Shown here: positions 36,131-45,359 of the stretch, piece after piece
Position numbering within the stretch: the first letter of the stretch is position 1
Layout of the letters: every line of letters starts with the position of its first letter
NCBI RefSeq assembly: GCF_038019025.1
Contig: NZ_CP150496.1
Span: 895,501 to 959,500 of the forward strand
Direction: 5' to 3'
DNA from: Polaribacter marinaquae
GTDB lineage: Bacteria > Bacteroidota > Bacteroidia > Flavobacteriales > Flavobacteriaceae
DNA: 64,000 nt
Program-made: the position numbers and the translations under genes
The notes under the pieces: generated by a model
The model's input: only the letters and a program-made list of their open reading frames with translations
Database searches by the model: none
Told to the model about the DNA's origin: nothing

Positions 36131-37108
36131 CTACGATTTATAAGTTAAACCAATTGTATTTCGAACATTATCTAAGGTTTTAATTAAAGTTTTAGAAAAA
36201 TCAAAAGTCATAATATCACTTTGCTTTTTCCCTTCTCTTAAAAGTTGATTAAAGTGTTCTATCTCGAAATTAAAACCAATGGTATTGTAATTAAAATCGA
36301 TAACTTCTTCTTTATCATCTACAAAAACACTTACAGTTGTAGGCTCGTGAAAACGCGTGTTTATTTTAACAATGGCTTTGTCAAATGTAAAAATTGCTTC
36401 TGTTGGTGTTTCTTCTAAGAAAGTACTTTTTAAAGATGCCTTTGCATTTTTATAATTAAAAGTCATATAGCATTCCGCATCTGCTCCATTCTCAAAAAAA
36501 GTAGCATCCGCAGTAAAATTATCTGGCGTACCCAAACTAGATAATGCAGCAAATACAGGATAAATTCCTATATCCAACAAACTTCCTCCGCCAACTTCTT
36601 TTTTAAAAACCCTACTTTCTAAGTTGTACTTCGGATGAAAACCAAAATCTGCTTCTAAGTGAACCAATTTTCCGAATTTTTCAGTTTTAACAATATCTAA
36701 AACATATTTATAGTGGGGTAAAAAGCTAGTCCATAAGCCTTCCATTAGCAAAACATTATGCTCTTTAGCCACAGAAATCATAGTTTCTACTTCTTGCAAG
36801 TTCATGGCAAAAGGTTTTTCACATAAAACCGCCTTTTTATTTTGTAAACAAAGTATTGCATGCACTTTATGAAAACTATGCGGCGTTGCAATATAAACAG
36901 CATCTATGGCATCGTCTTGGGCTAATTCTAAATAAGAATTGTATGCTTTTTTAGCATTAAACTTCTTAGAAAACTCATTCGCTTTTTCTTGACTTCTAGA
37001 TGCCACAGCTACTAATGCTGCGGCTTCAACCTTTGCTAAATCTGTTGCAAATTTGTTTGCTATTTTTCCAGGGCCAATAATTCCCCATTTAATAATTTTA
37101 TTTTTCAT
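36131..37108 (-). CDS. Gfo/Idh/MocA family oxidoreductase
   Basis: The 325-residue NAD(P)-dependent dehydrogenase has the N-terminal Rossmann motif IIGPGKIANKFA (residues 10-21), the family signature VLCEKPFAMN near 95-104 containing the catalytic-site Lys, and GGGSLLDIGIYPVFAALSSLG in the C-terminal alpha/beta domain. Members oxidise or reduce sugars, sugar-dimers and inositols, and the substrate here is not set. It overlaps the symporter gene by 11 bp, so it is the last gene of a transport-and-catabolism unit that starts with the PIG-L deacetylase gene. A role in processing the imported sugar is inferred. Confidence 0.92.
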   Translation of the reverse strand: MKNKIIKWGIIGPGKIANKFATDLAKVEAAALVAVASRSQEKANEFSKKFNAKKAYNSYLELAQDDAIDAVYIATPHSFHKVHAILCLQNKKAVLCEKPFAMNLQEVETMISVAKEHNVLLMEGLWTSFLPHYKYVLDIVKTEKFGKLVHLEADFGFHPKYNLESRVFKKEVGGGSLLDIGIYPVFAALSSLGTPDNFTADATFFENGADAECYMTFNYKNAKASLKSTFLEETPTEAIFTFDKAIVKINTRFHEPTTVSVFVDDKEEVIDFNYNTIGFNFEIEHFNQLLREGKKQSDIMTFDFSKTLIKTLDNVRNTIGLTYKS

Positions 37109-38966
37109 CTAATGCAGTTTTATCAATATTAAAAAATCCTAAGAAAAAGAAGAGTACAATTAGCGTAACTACATGTGTAATACTTAACGACACATCGTTT
37201 AAAATATCATAAGAAATTTTAAAAATTGCTAAAGAAGTAATCAATAAAATTACTTTACTTTCTTTGTTTATTGCATTAAAAACAAAAAATAAAGAAAAGA
37301 ACAACACCAAAATACAACCTATAAAATTTAACCATAAATAGCTAATAATAGGTTCTAAACCTGCAGCTTCTAATTTGTAAATTCCGAAATAATAAATAGA
37401 ACAAATTAAAATTTGAGTAATTACAGCGGCCTTAAAAACTGCATTTCCGTTTACTTTTTTAAAGAAAAAAGCTAATAAGAAAATACCCAAAACATTTCCG
37501 TAAAAAATAGAACCAATAATATTTACTAACTGTATTAAATTATCGAATAAATTGGCAACACATGCAACGGATATTGCAATTAAACCCCAAGCTAGTGTAA
37601 ACCATTTCGATGCTTTTACATAATGTTCTTCGCTCTTATTTTTACTTACATTTCTTTTGTATAAATCTATGGTGGTTGTACTTGCAAGTGCATTTAATTC
37701 TGATGCTGTAGAAGACATTGCAGCAGATAAAATTACAGCCAATAAAAGCCCAATTAAGCCTCTTGGTAAATTATTTAATATAAAATGGATAAATACATAA
37801 TCTTTATCGTTGGTTTCAATTTGATCATTAATCTTTTTAATAACATCTTTTGATGATGCTTTTAATGCCAAATCTTTTGCATTTAAAGATTGAATTTCCT
37901 CTTTTTCATCTGCTTGAAAACCATCAGCAAAAATTATTTTTTTTGTATTTTCTATTGCTATATGTTCGTTTTCTAAAGCTTTGTATTCTTGTTGATACTT
38001 AGAATTTGTTACAGCGTCATTAACATTGGGATTAAAATTTAATGGCGATGGATTAAATTGGTAAAAAACAAAAACCATTACACCAATTAATAAGATAAAA
38101 AACTGCATTGGCACTTTTAACAAGCCGTTAAAAATTAAACCCAACTGACTTTCTCTAACCGATTTACCCGACAAATAACGTTGTACCTGACTTTGATCTG
38201 TACCAAAATAAGAAAGCATTAAAAATGTTCCACCTAAAATTCCTGTCCAAATTGTATAACGATTGCTTAAATCCGAAGAAAAATCTAGCACTTGCATTTT
38301 ATTACTTGCACCCGCAATTTCTAAGGCATTTGTAAACGTAATATTAGCCGGCAACTGACTCATTATCATAAAAAATGCAATTAGCATTCCTATAAAAATA
38401 ATTATCATTTGTTGCTTTTGCGTAACATTTACAGCTTTTGTACCACCAGAAACGGTATAAACTATCACTAAAAATCCTATAATAATGTTTAAGGTTAGTA
38501 AATTCCAACCTAAAACCGCACTTAAAATAATTGCCGGTGCAAAAATGGTAATTCCTGCAGCCAAACCACGCTGAATTAAAAATAGAACAGAAGCCAAACT
38601 TCTTGTTTTTAAATCGAATCTACCTTCTAAAAACTCGTATGCTGTATAAACTTTTAGTTTATGGTAAATTGGTATAAAAACCAAACAAATAATTATCATA
38701 GCAATTGGCAATCCAAAGTAAAATTGCACAAAACCCATTCCGCTATTAAAAGCTTGCCCCGGTGTAGATAAAAAAGTTATTGCGCTTGCTTGCGTTGCCA
38801 TTACAGACAAACCTATTGTCCACCATTTAGTGTCATTTCCGCCTTTAATATAGTCGGTTACATTTGCATTTTTTCTTGTAACATATGTACCGTAAGCAAC
38901 AATAGAAATTAAAGTTACAGATAAAACAATCCAATCTATGGCGTGTAATTTGCTATCAATATCCAT
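37098..38966 (-). CDS. Sodium:solute symporter (SSS family)
   Basis: The 622-residue permease has about 14 membrane helices of the SSS/LeuT-fold type. It shows LSVMATQASAITFLSTPGQAF and FYFGLPIAMIII early on, LSYFGTDQSQVQRYLSGKSVRESQLG in the middle and AVILSAAMSSTASELNALASTTTIDLYKR, which contains the Na2-site Ser/Thr residues. A large hydrophilic insert at about 305-375 (NPNVNDAVTNSKYQQEYKALENEHIAIENTKK...) is unusual for the family but common in flavobacterial sugar symporters. A 35-residue single-span protein is encoded 3 bp upstream. The neighbours suggest that the cargo is a sugar or sugar derivative. Confidence 0.92.
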   Translation of the reverse strand: MDIDSKLHAIDWIVLSVTLISIVAYGTYVTRKNANVTDYIKGGNDTKWWTIGLSVMATQASAITFLSTPGQAFNSGMGFVQFYFGLPIAMIIICLVFIPIYHKLKVYTAYEFLEGRFDLKTRSLASVLFLIQRGLAAGITIFAPAIILSAVLGWNLLTLNIIIGFLVIVYTVSGGTKAVNVTQKQQMIIIFIGMLIAFFMIMSQLPANITFTNALEIAGASNKMQVLDFSSDLSNRYTIWTGILGGTFLMLSYFGTDQSQVQRYLSGKSVRESQLGLIFNGLLKVPMQFFILLIGVMVFVFYQFNPSPLNFNPNVNDAVTNSKYQQEYKALENEHIAIENTKKIIFADGFQADEKEEIQSLNAKDLALKASSKDVIKKINDQIETNDKDYVFIHFILNNLPRGLIGLLLAVILSAAMSSTASELNALASTTTIDLYKRNVSKNKSEEHYVKASKWFTLAWGLIAISVACVANLFDNLIQLVNIIGSIFYGNVLGIFLLAFFFKKVNGNAVFKAAVITQILICSIYYFGIYKLEAAGLEPIISYLWLNFIGCILVLFFSLFFVFNAINKESKVILLITSLAIFKISYDILNDVSLSITHVVTLIVLFFFLGFFNIDKTALDEK

Positions 38967-38969
38967 AGA

Positions 38970-39077
38970 CTAAACTGTAAAATAATTAGTGATAAAATAA
39001 AATGCAATTATGTAAATAACATTGGCAATTAACACCAACGAATATTCTTTTTTCCAGGTATGTTTTTGTTGTTTCAT
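38970..39077 (-). CDS. 35-residue single-span protein, symporter small subunit
   Basis: This frame is too short for ordinary gene calling. It starts at the ATG complementary to 39075-39077 and ends at TAG 38970-38972, 3 bp before the symporter ATG. It encodes MKQQKHTWKKEYSLVLIANV... and ends FYFITNYFTV: a basic, Trp-containing N-terminus, then one membrane helix. Small accessory subunits of this shape (basic start, WKKEY-like motif, single helix) are known directly upstream of some SSS symporters in Bacteroidota and other phyla and are thought to be part of the transporter. The tight spacing supports co-translation. Confidence 0.75.
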   Translation of the reverse strand: MKQQKHTWKKEYSLVLIANVIYIIAFYFITNYFTV

Positions 39078-39091
39078 TCTTATTTTTTTTT

Positions 39092-39178
39092 GAAGCAATT
39101 TCCTGCTTTCGCTACTCGCTGTTTCGTACCTCAACGAGCTCAAACAAACCGCTCAATCAGGGCTAGATTTCTTTGCTA
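39092..39178. repeat. G+C-rich intergenic element, dispersed-repeat candidate
   Basis: Between the PIG-L gene and the small symporter subunit lies a block of about 87 bp that differs in composition from its surroundings. Counting 39101-39166 gives 34 G+C of 66 (about 52%), against roughly 30% nearby. Minus-strand words such as CTAGCCCTGATTGAGCGG and GCAGGAAATTGCTTC recall the dispersed AGCCCtGATtGAGCGG...GGAAATtGCTtC elements of flavobacterial intergenic regions. A long T run (39083-39091) borders it. No frame of note is present. Confidence 0.55.
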
Positions 39179-39184
39179 ACTTAT

Positions 39185-41704
39185 TTATTGCTTAATTTTA
39201 TTTTTTACTTCTATATTACTTTTACCAACAGACAATAAATTTGCAAATAATTTATAAGCGCCAGAAACACCTGCAGGCAATTCTCTAAAGAAACTTAAAC
39301 CTGTGTAAATGTAATTTCCTTTACCATACTTTGCTATTAACAAACTTCCTTTTTTTGCTATTTCACCCTTGTCTTGCATAGATAATATTGGTGTAAATTC
39401 TTTGCTCCAAGAGTTCGGAAAATACAAACCTCTTTCTTGTACCCAACCCTTAAAATCGTTTTGAGTAATTTTATTTGGAAAATTTAAAACCGGATGCTCT
39501 TTTTCTAAAACAGTAACTTTAGCAAATTCATCTGTAACTCTATCTCTAGATAAATTTAACTCAAAAGGTGCAGCAACATCAACATTTCTATTCGTGTTAT
39601 ACTGTACAATCATGTTACCACCTTTTTTTACATAATCTAATAAAAATTTTTGCTTAAATTTTAATTCTTTTACAACGTTGTAAGCTCTAATCCCTAGAAC
39701 AATTGCATCATATTTATGTAAGTTTTTATCATTAATTTCTAAAGGATTTATCATTACAACATTGTAACCAATTTGGTTTAAACTTTCTGGCACAACATCA
39801 CCAGCACCTTTAATATATCCTATATAATTACCAACTTTTTTAATATTTAATCTTACAATTTTTGCTTCAGAATTTAATAAAACACTTTGTTTTGGTATAT
39901 GATTGTAATTAATTTCTACCAATTCTTTGTCAAAAACTTTTCCGTTAGAAGTTGCCATCACTTTTAATTTACCTTCTGCTTGGTTTTTTGGTGGTGTTAC
40001 CTTAAAAGTATATGCATTCTTATCATTTTTTTGTTTGATTGCAAAATCAATATATTTTGGTGAAACTGCCCAATTTAAAGGCACTTCTAAACTAAGTTTT
40101 CCTTTAACATTATTAGCGCCAGCTCTAACCTCTACAACAACATCTTTAGCAATATCATCAGAAAAAATAAGCACCTTATCTTTTAGTTTTGTTGTAATTT
40201 TAGGTAGAATCTCAAAAGGCTCGTAAATTTCTCCTTTATCTCTTTCTGCATATCTTCTCACAACATTTTTAGTAAATGTTATTGGATTACCGTCAATCAT
40301 TAAATTAAACAATACTTTTGTTTCTCTTGGTGTTTCTGGCTTACCAATTAAATTTTGATTCTCTACATAATACATACCTAAAGTTGCGTCTTTTCTTAAC
40401 CAATAAGGATCTGAATATGTATTTGTTTTTAAAGTAATTGTCTCTTTAAAATTAAGTTTTTTATTAGTTACTAAATCTATCTCTTTTTTAACTTTTTTAT
40501 TATCAATACTAGAAACAATTGATACTAACTCTATTGAAAAATTACTTCTATTTAATACTTCGAAATTTAAATTGATAATACTATTTGGTGTTGCAGAAGA
40601 ACTTTCTGCAGAAGCTTCTAGATACAAACCTGCACAAGCTTCTATAATTTCTTTTATCTGTTTTTTCTTAATTTCTCTCCAGTGATTATCTGTTAATTTA
40701 TCTATTAAACCATAAGCTTTCATTAATTTTGGCAAATGTTTTTCTGGATTCACGAAATCAAAATTCTCTTCAATTTCATATAAAATTTCACCAATTTCAC
40801 CTCCTCTATTTAAACGGTTCCATGTTGTGTTAATTCCAGAAAAAATATCATTCTTATCCTTTAATTTATCACCTTTTAAAAATTCTACATATTCTTTTTG
40901 AGAACCTCTAGTTGTTAATCTACCAAAACCCTGACACAAATGTTGACTACTTGCTAAAGATGCTAATTCGTTGTTAGACATCCCTTTTAAAGGATAATAA
41001 GTACCCACATCAAAAGATGTTAACTTTCCTTCTGTTGCATTTTTAAAATCTGCTTCATTTTTATAAAACCAAGAAGATGTATTAAAAAACAAACGCTTTG
41101 GTTGCCAAGTTTCTGTATATTTTAGTTGATTTTTATAAACAGAATTATCTCCTGCCAAATCAAAAGCCTCTACACTTAACATTGCAGAAGTTGTGTGATG
41201 CCCGTGTGTTGTACCTGGCGTTCTGTGATTAAATCTATTGATTATTACATCTGGTTTAAAATTTCTAATTGCCCAAACAACATCACTTAAAACCAATTCT
41301 TTATTCCAAATTTCTAATGTTTCATCTGGATGTTTGGAGTAACCAAAATCGTTTGCTCTAGAAAACATTTGCTCGCCACCATCTACATTTCTTGCTGCTA
41401 ATAATTCTTGTGTTCTAATTACACCTAACAATTCTCTTATTTCTGGGCCAATTAAATTTTGTCCGCCATCTCCTCTAGTTAAAGATAAATAACCTGTTCT
41501 TGCTTTTACATTGTTAGCTAAATAGGCAATTAAGCGTGTGTTTTCATCATCTGGATGCGCAGCAATATATAAAGCAGTTCCTAAGAAATTTAGTTTTTCA
41601 ATCTTTTCAAAAATTTGATTTGATGTTAATTTTTGTGGTTTTTGAGAAAATACAGAAATTGAAATCAGTAAAAAAGCAACGGTTGTAAGTAAAAATTTAT
41701 TCAT
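39185..41704 (-). CDS. PIG-L (LmbE-like) family deacetylase with large C-terminal region
   Basis: The 839-residue exported protein has a signal peptide ending at VFSQ (21) and an LmbE-like zinc deacetylase domain. The first motif is AAHPDDEN with His50, Asp52 and Asp53, and the second is THGHHTT with His167, His169 and His170. RGDGGQNLIGPE lies between them. This family removes N-acetyl groups from sugars such as GlcNAc conjugates. Residues 360-620 are beta-rich linker domains, and the C-terminal 200 residues look like a glutamine-amidotransferase/ThuA-type fold (YDAIVLGIRAYNVV...YVKKGGNMIVQYNTNRN) without a catalytic Cys. Downstream genes encode a symporter and a sugar-type oxidoreductase. 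Surface deacetylation before uptake is inferred. Confidence 0.9.
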   Translation of the reverse strand: MNKFLLTTVAFLLISISVFSQKPQKLTSNQIFEKIEKLNFLGTALYIAAHPDDENTRLIAYLANNVKARTGYLSLTRGDGGQNLIGPEIRELLGVIRTQELLAARNVDGGEQMFSRANDFGYSKHPDETLEIWNKELVLSDVVWAIRNFKPDVIINRFNHRTPGTTHGHHTTSAMLSVEAFDLAGDNSVYKNQLKYTETWQPKRLFFNTSSWFYKNEADFKNATEGKLTSFDVGTYYPLKGMSNNELASLASSQHLCQGFGRLTTRGSQKEYVEFLKGDKLKDKNDIFSGINTTWNRLNRGGEIGEILYEIEENFDFVNPEKHLPKLMKAYGLIDKLTDNHWREIKKKQIKEIIEACAGLYLEASAESSSATPNSIINLNFEVLNRSNFSIELVSIVSSIDNKKVKKEIDLVTNKKLNFKETITLKTNTYSDPYWLRKDATLGMYYVENQNLIGKPETPRETKVLFNLMIDGNPITFTKNVVRRYAERDKGEIYEPFEILPKITTKLKDKVLIFSDDIAKDVVVEVRAGANNVKGKLSLEVPLNWAVSPKYIDFAIKQKNDKNAYTFKVTPPKNQAEGKLKVMATSNGKVFDKELVEINYNHIPKQSVLLNSEAKIVRLNIKKVGNYIGYIKGAGDVVPESLNQIGYNVVMINPLEINDKNLHKYDAIVLGIRAYNVVKELKFKQKFLLDYVKKGGNMIVQYNTNRNVDVAAPFELNLSRDRVTDEFAKVTVLEKEHPVLNFPNKITQNDFKGWVQERGLYFPNSWSKEFTPILSMQDKGEIAKKGSLLIAKYGKGNYIYTGLSFFRELPAGVSGAYKLFANLLSVGKSNIEVKNKIKQ

Positions 41705-41848
41705 ATTTATAAATTAGTCAGTGTAACAAAAGTAGTTTTTTAAAAATCAAATTAAATCTTGTTAACATAATTATAACGTTTCAAAAATCATCAATAAAAA
41801 TGCTAATAACCTGTTAATAAAATAATTTTTAAAGTCACATATTTAGAA

Positions 41849-41856
41849 TATATTTG
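41849..41856 (+). promoter_or_regulatory. TAnnTTTG -7 box of dnaN
   Basis: TATATTTG at 41849-41856 precedes the dnaN ATG (41883) by 26 bp, giving a predicted leader of about 20 nt. No clear TTG lies at the ideal upstream distance. Confidence 0.5.
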
Positions 41857-41882
41857 TAAATCAAATTAAGAAAACATATTAC

Positions 41883-43001
41883 ATGAAATTTATTGTATCT
41901 AGTTCGCAATTATTAAAACAATTGCAAGTTTTAGGAGGCGTTATAAATAGTAACAATACTTTACCAATTTTAGATAACTTTTTATTTGAATTATCTGAAA
42001 ATGAACTAAAAGTTTCTGCATCAGATTTAGAAACAACAATGAGTTCTGTGGTAGAAGTAGAAAGTGAAAGTTCTGGTTCTATTGCTGTATCTGCTCGTTT
42101 GTTATTAGATACTTTAAAAACTTTTCCTAACCAACCGTTAACGTTTAAAACAGAAGGTGATAATACAATTGAAATAAGTTCTGATCAAGGTAAATATGAT
42201 ATGGCTTATTTTGGTGGAGATGAGTTTCCGAAAGCGGTTTCTTTACCGTCGCCAAATAAAACGGTTGTTCCTGCAAGTATTCTAGGAACGGCTATTTCTA
42301 AAACAATTTTTGCGGCAGGTAACGACGATTTAAGACCTGTAATGAGCGGAGTTTTCTTTCAGTTTAGCTCTCAAAGTTTAACTTTTGTTGCTACAGATGC
42401 TCATAAATTGGTAAAATATTCTAGAACAGATGTTACTGCAGATCAAACAGCAGAGTTTATCATGCCTAAAAAACCTTTAAATTTATTAAAAGGAATTTTA
42501 GGAGGATCGGAAAGTGATGTAACTATTGAATATAATGATGCAAACGCTAAATTTACCTTCGATAATGTGGTTTTAGTTTGTAGATTAATTGATGGTAAAT
42601 ACCCTAATTACGAAGCGGTAATTCCTAAAGAAAATCCGAATAAATTAACTGTAGACAGAGCTTCTTTTTTAAACTCTGTAAGACGTGTTTCTATTTTCTC
42701 TAGTAAAACTACACACCAAATTCGTTTAAAAATGGCAGGAACAGAATTAAATATTTCTGCAGAAGATTTAGATTTTGCAAACAAAGCCGATGAGCGTTTA
42801 AGTTGCGATTATCAAGGTGATGATATGCAAATTGGTTTTAACTCTCGTTTTTTAAGTGAAATGTTAAACAACTTAAGCTCTAACGAAGTTTTAATTGAAA
42901 TGTCTTTACCTAACAGAGCTGGTATTTTAACACCTATTGATGGTACAGATGAAGGTGAACAAGTTACAATGTTGGTAATGCCAGTAATGCTAAATAGTTA
43001 G
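41883..43001 (+). CDS. dnaN: DNA polymerase III beta subunit (sliding clamp)
   Basis: The 372-residue clamp has the three repeated domains of DnaN. MKFIVSSSQLLKQLQVLGGVI opens domain 1, VMSGVFFQFSSQSLTFVATDAHKLVKYSR is the conserved core of domain 2, and the C-terminus ends VTMLVMPVML. The C-terminal peptide is a binding site for polymerase and other clamp ligands. It encircles DNA and holds the replicase. It is not beside dnaA here, and its flanks are an independent promoter and a strong terminator, so it is a single-gene unit. Confidence 0.97.
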   Translation: MKFIVSSSQLLKQLQVLGGVINSNNTLPILDNFLFELSENELKVSASDLETTMSSVVEVESESSGSIAVSARLLLDTLKTFPNQPLTFKTEGDNTIEISSDQGKYDMAYFGGDEFPKAVSLPSPNKTVVPASILGTAISKTIFAAGNDDLRPVMSGVFFQFSSQSLTFVATDAHKLVKYSRTDVTADQTAEFIMPKKPLNLLKGILGGSESDVTIEYNDANAKFTFDNVVLVCRLIDGKYPNYEAVIPKENPNKLTVDRASFLNSVRRVSIFSSKTTHQIRLKMAGTELNISAEDLDFANKADERLSCDYQGDDMQIGFNSRFLSEMLNNLSSNEVLIEMSLPNRAGILTPIDGTDEGEQVTMLVMPVMLNS

Positions 43002-43024
43002 TAAAAATTACTTTATAATATATT

Positions 43025-43056
43025 AAAACCACAACTAAATAGTTGTGGTTTTTTTG
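43025..43056 (+). terminator. Intrinsic terminator of dnaN
   Basis: AAAACCACAACT (43025-43036) pairs with AGTTGTGGTTTT (43041-43052) around a 4-base loop, followed by more T. The acpH-like gene starts 15 bp later and so must have its own signal or rely on read-through. Confidence 0.9.
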
Positions 43057-43070
43057 TTTACTTTTAAAAA

Positions 43071-43664
43071 ATGAATTTTCTAGCACACCTCTACTTATCT
43101 CAAAACAATAAAAATATTATGATCGGTAATTTTATTGCAGATCATATTCGTGGTAATAATTACAAAGAGTTTTCTAAAGAAATTCAACAAGGTATATTTT
43201 TACATCGCGAAATAGACACTTTTACAGATGCGCATGAAGTTGTTAGAAAAAGTAAGCGAAGATTACACCCAAGATACAGACATTATAGCGGTGTAATAAT
43301 CGATATTTTTTATGATTATTTCTTAGCAAAAAACTGGAATGATTATTCTGAAATTCCGTTAGAAATCTACACAAAGTCTATTTATCAATTATTTAATGAA
43401 ATTAAAGAAGAACTTCCTGTAAAATCTCAAAACTTCATAAAATATATGATTGAATATGACATTTTATTCAATTACAACAATAAAGCAGGTATTGCAAAGG
43501 TTTTAAACGGAATGAATACTAGAACCAAAGGAATATCTCAAATGAATTTGGCTATTGAAGATTTAGAAGTACTAGAAAATGAATTACAAGAAGACTTTAC
43601 TGCATTTTTTCAAGATTTAATAGCATTTACAAATATCAAATTAAAAGAAATTAAAGCAATCTAA
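43071..43664 (+). CDS. ACP phosphodiesterase-like protein (DUF479, AcpH type)
   Basis: The 197-residue helical protein has the HD-like metal residues of the AcpH family: MNFLAHLYLS with His6, IGNFIADHIRG with Asp24 and His25, and LHREIDTFTDAHEVVRKSK with His46 and Asp49. AcpH removes the phosphopantetheine arm from acyl carrier protein. In Bacteroidota the true substrate has not been shown. Its stop overlaps the ggt start by one base (TAATG), so the two are translationally coupled although functionally unrelated on present knowledge. Confidence 0.88.
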   Translation: MNFLAHLYLSQNNKNIMIGNFIADHIRGNNYKEFSKEIQQGIFLHREIDTFTDAHEVVRKSKRRLHPRYRHYSGVIIDIFYDYFLAKNWNDYSEIPLEIYTKSIYQLFNEIKEELPVKSQNFIKYMIEYDILFNYNNKAGIAKVLNGMNTRTKGISQMNLAIEDLEVLENELQEDFTAFFQDLIAFTNIKLKEIKAI

Positions 43665-45349
43665 TGAAAAAAAAATCCTTATTAATTATAGCAGTTTTTA
43701 TCTTACTTTTTTGTGCTTGTAAAAAAGATAAAACTGTAGGTTTTATTGCAGAAAAAGCAATGGTTGTTTCTGCAAGAGAAGAAGCTTCTAAAATTGGTGC
43801 TGCAATTTTACAGAAAGGTGGTAACGCATACGACGCTATGATTGCTACACATTTGGCATTAGCAGTTGTTTATCCTGTTGCAGGTAATATAGGCGGTGGC
43901 GGCTTTATGGTTTATAGAAACAATGATGGCACAACTGGTGCGTTAGATTTTAGAGAAAAAGCACCAATTACAGCGCATCGAGATATGTATTTAGATTCTG
44001 TTGGCAATGTTATTAAAAACAAAAGTACTTTGGGCGCATTTGCTGTTGGAGTTCCGGGATCAATTGCCGGAGTTTTTGAGGTTTATAATAAATTCGGAAG
44101 CCTTCCTTTTAAAGACTTGATTCAACCAGCAATCGATTTAGCAATAAACGGAATAACGGTAACAGAAAAGCAAGCAAAATCTTTAAACAGCGCAACAGAA
44201 AGGTTTAAAAAGGTTAATAATTATATTACCGTTTTTGAAAAGGAATGGAAAAAAGGCGACATTTTAAAACAGGAAGAATTAGCACAAACTTTAGAACGTA
44301 TTCGTGATTTAGGTAAAGATGGTTTTTACAAGGGTAAAACTGCATCTTTATTTGTAAATTATGTGAAAGAATTAGGCGGAATTATATCTCTTGAAGATTT
44401 AGAAAAGTACAAAGCAATTTGGCGTAAACCAATAACTTTTAATTACAAAGATTTTAAAATTACTTCTATGACTTTGCCTGCAAGTGGCGGTATTTGTTTA
44501 GCGCAAATTTTAAAAGCTGTAGAGCCTTATGACTTATCAAAAATAGAACACAATTCTACAAAATACATTCAGCTTTTAACCGAAGCAGAAAGACGTTCTT
44601 ATGCAGACAGAGCTAATTTTTTAGGTGATATCGATTTTGTAAATGTACCTGTAGATAGTTTAACAAATGTAAAATATATCAATAATAGAATGAAAAGTTT
44701 TTCTTGGGATAAGGCTACACCTTCTTCAGAAGTTTCTCATGGTAAAATTATAGGTTATGAAAGTGATGAAACCACTCATTATTCTATTGTAGATCAATTC
44801 GGAAACGCTGTTTCTGTAACCACAACGCTAAATACTGGTTACGGTTCTAAAGTTGTGGTAAAAGGTGCTGGCTTTATTTTAAATAATGAAATGGATGATT
44901 TTAGCAGCAAACCTGGTGTACCCAACGTATATGGTTTATTAGGTTCTGAAGCCAACTCTATTGCACCAGAAAAAAGAATGCTAAGTTCTATGACACCAAC
45001 TATTGTAGAAGAAAATGGTAAATTAAAAATGGTTGTTGGTACTCCTGGTGGTTCAACAATAATTACTTCTGTTTTGCAAAATATTTTAAATGTAACAGAG
45101 TATAAAATGGGTATGCAAGAATCTGTAGATCAACCAAGATTTCATCATCAATGGCTGCCAGATGTAGTTCGAATGGAACCAAACGGATTTAATGAAGAAA
45201 CAAAGGCTAAATTAGAAACTTTAGGCTATAAAATTCTAGAAAGAAATTCGTTAATAATTGGTAGAGTTGACGCTATTTTAGTTTTACCAAACGGAAAACT
45301 AGAAGCAGGTGCAGATAAACGAGGTGATGATGCCGCAGCAGGATTTTAA
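43664..45349 (+). CDS. ggt: Gamma-glutamyltransferase, lipoprotein form
   Basis: The 561-residue precursor is an N-terminal-nucleophile enzyme that transfers or hydrolyses gamma-glutamyl groups of glutathione and similar peptides. It self-cleaves before the Thr in TTHYSIVD, where Thr370-Thr371 are the residues. The substrate-binding GGSTIITSVLQNILN and the conserved GNIGGGGFMVYRN are present. The N-terminus is a lipoprotein signal (LLFCACKKD, Cys at about 17), so it is anchored facing the periplasm. The last gene of the run after acpH, it has an 11-bp gap to a further lipoprotein gene. Confidence 0.94.
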   Translation: MKKKSLLIIAVFILLFCACKKDKTVGFIAEKAMVVSAREEASKIGAAILQKGGNAYDAMIATHLALAVVYPVAGNIGGGGFMVYRNNDGTTGALDFREKAPITAHRDMYLDSVGNVIKNKSTLGAFAVGVPGSIAGVFEVYNKFGSLPFKDLIQPAIDLAINGITVTEKQAKSLNSATERFKKVNNYITVFEKEWKKGDILKQEELAQTLERIRDLGKDGFYKGKTASLFVNYVKELGGIISLEDLEKYKAIWRKPITFNYKDFKITSMTLPASGGICLAQILKAVEPYDLSKIEHNSTKYIQLLTEAERRSYADRANFLGDIDFVNVPVDSLTNVKYINNRMKSFSWDKATPSSEVSHGKIIGYESDETTHYSIVDQFGNAVSVTTTLNTGYGSKVVVKGAGFILNNEMDDFSSKPGVPNVYGLLGSEANSIAPEKRMLSSMTPTIVEENGKLKMVVGTPGGSTIITSVLQNILNVTEYKMGMQESVDQPRFHHQWLPDVVRMEPNGFNEETKAKLETLGYKILERNSLIIGRVDAILVLPNGKLEAGADKRGDDAAAGF

Positions 45350-45359
45350 ATAATTAAGT

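Noticed and set aside
35805..36143. Plus-strand frame of 112 codons across the lon 5' end
   Set aside because: It overlaps the lon N-terminus in antisense and then A/T-rich intergenic DNA. Its composition looks like chance hydrophobic codons.
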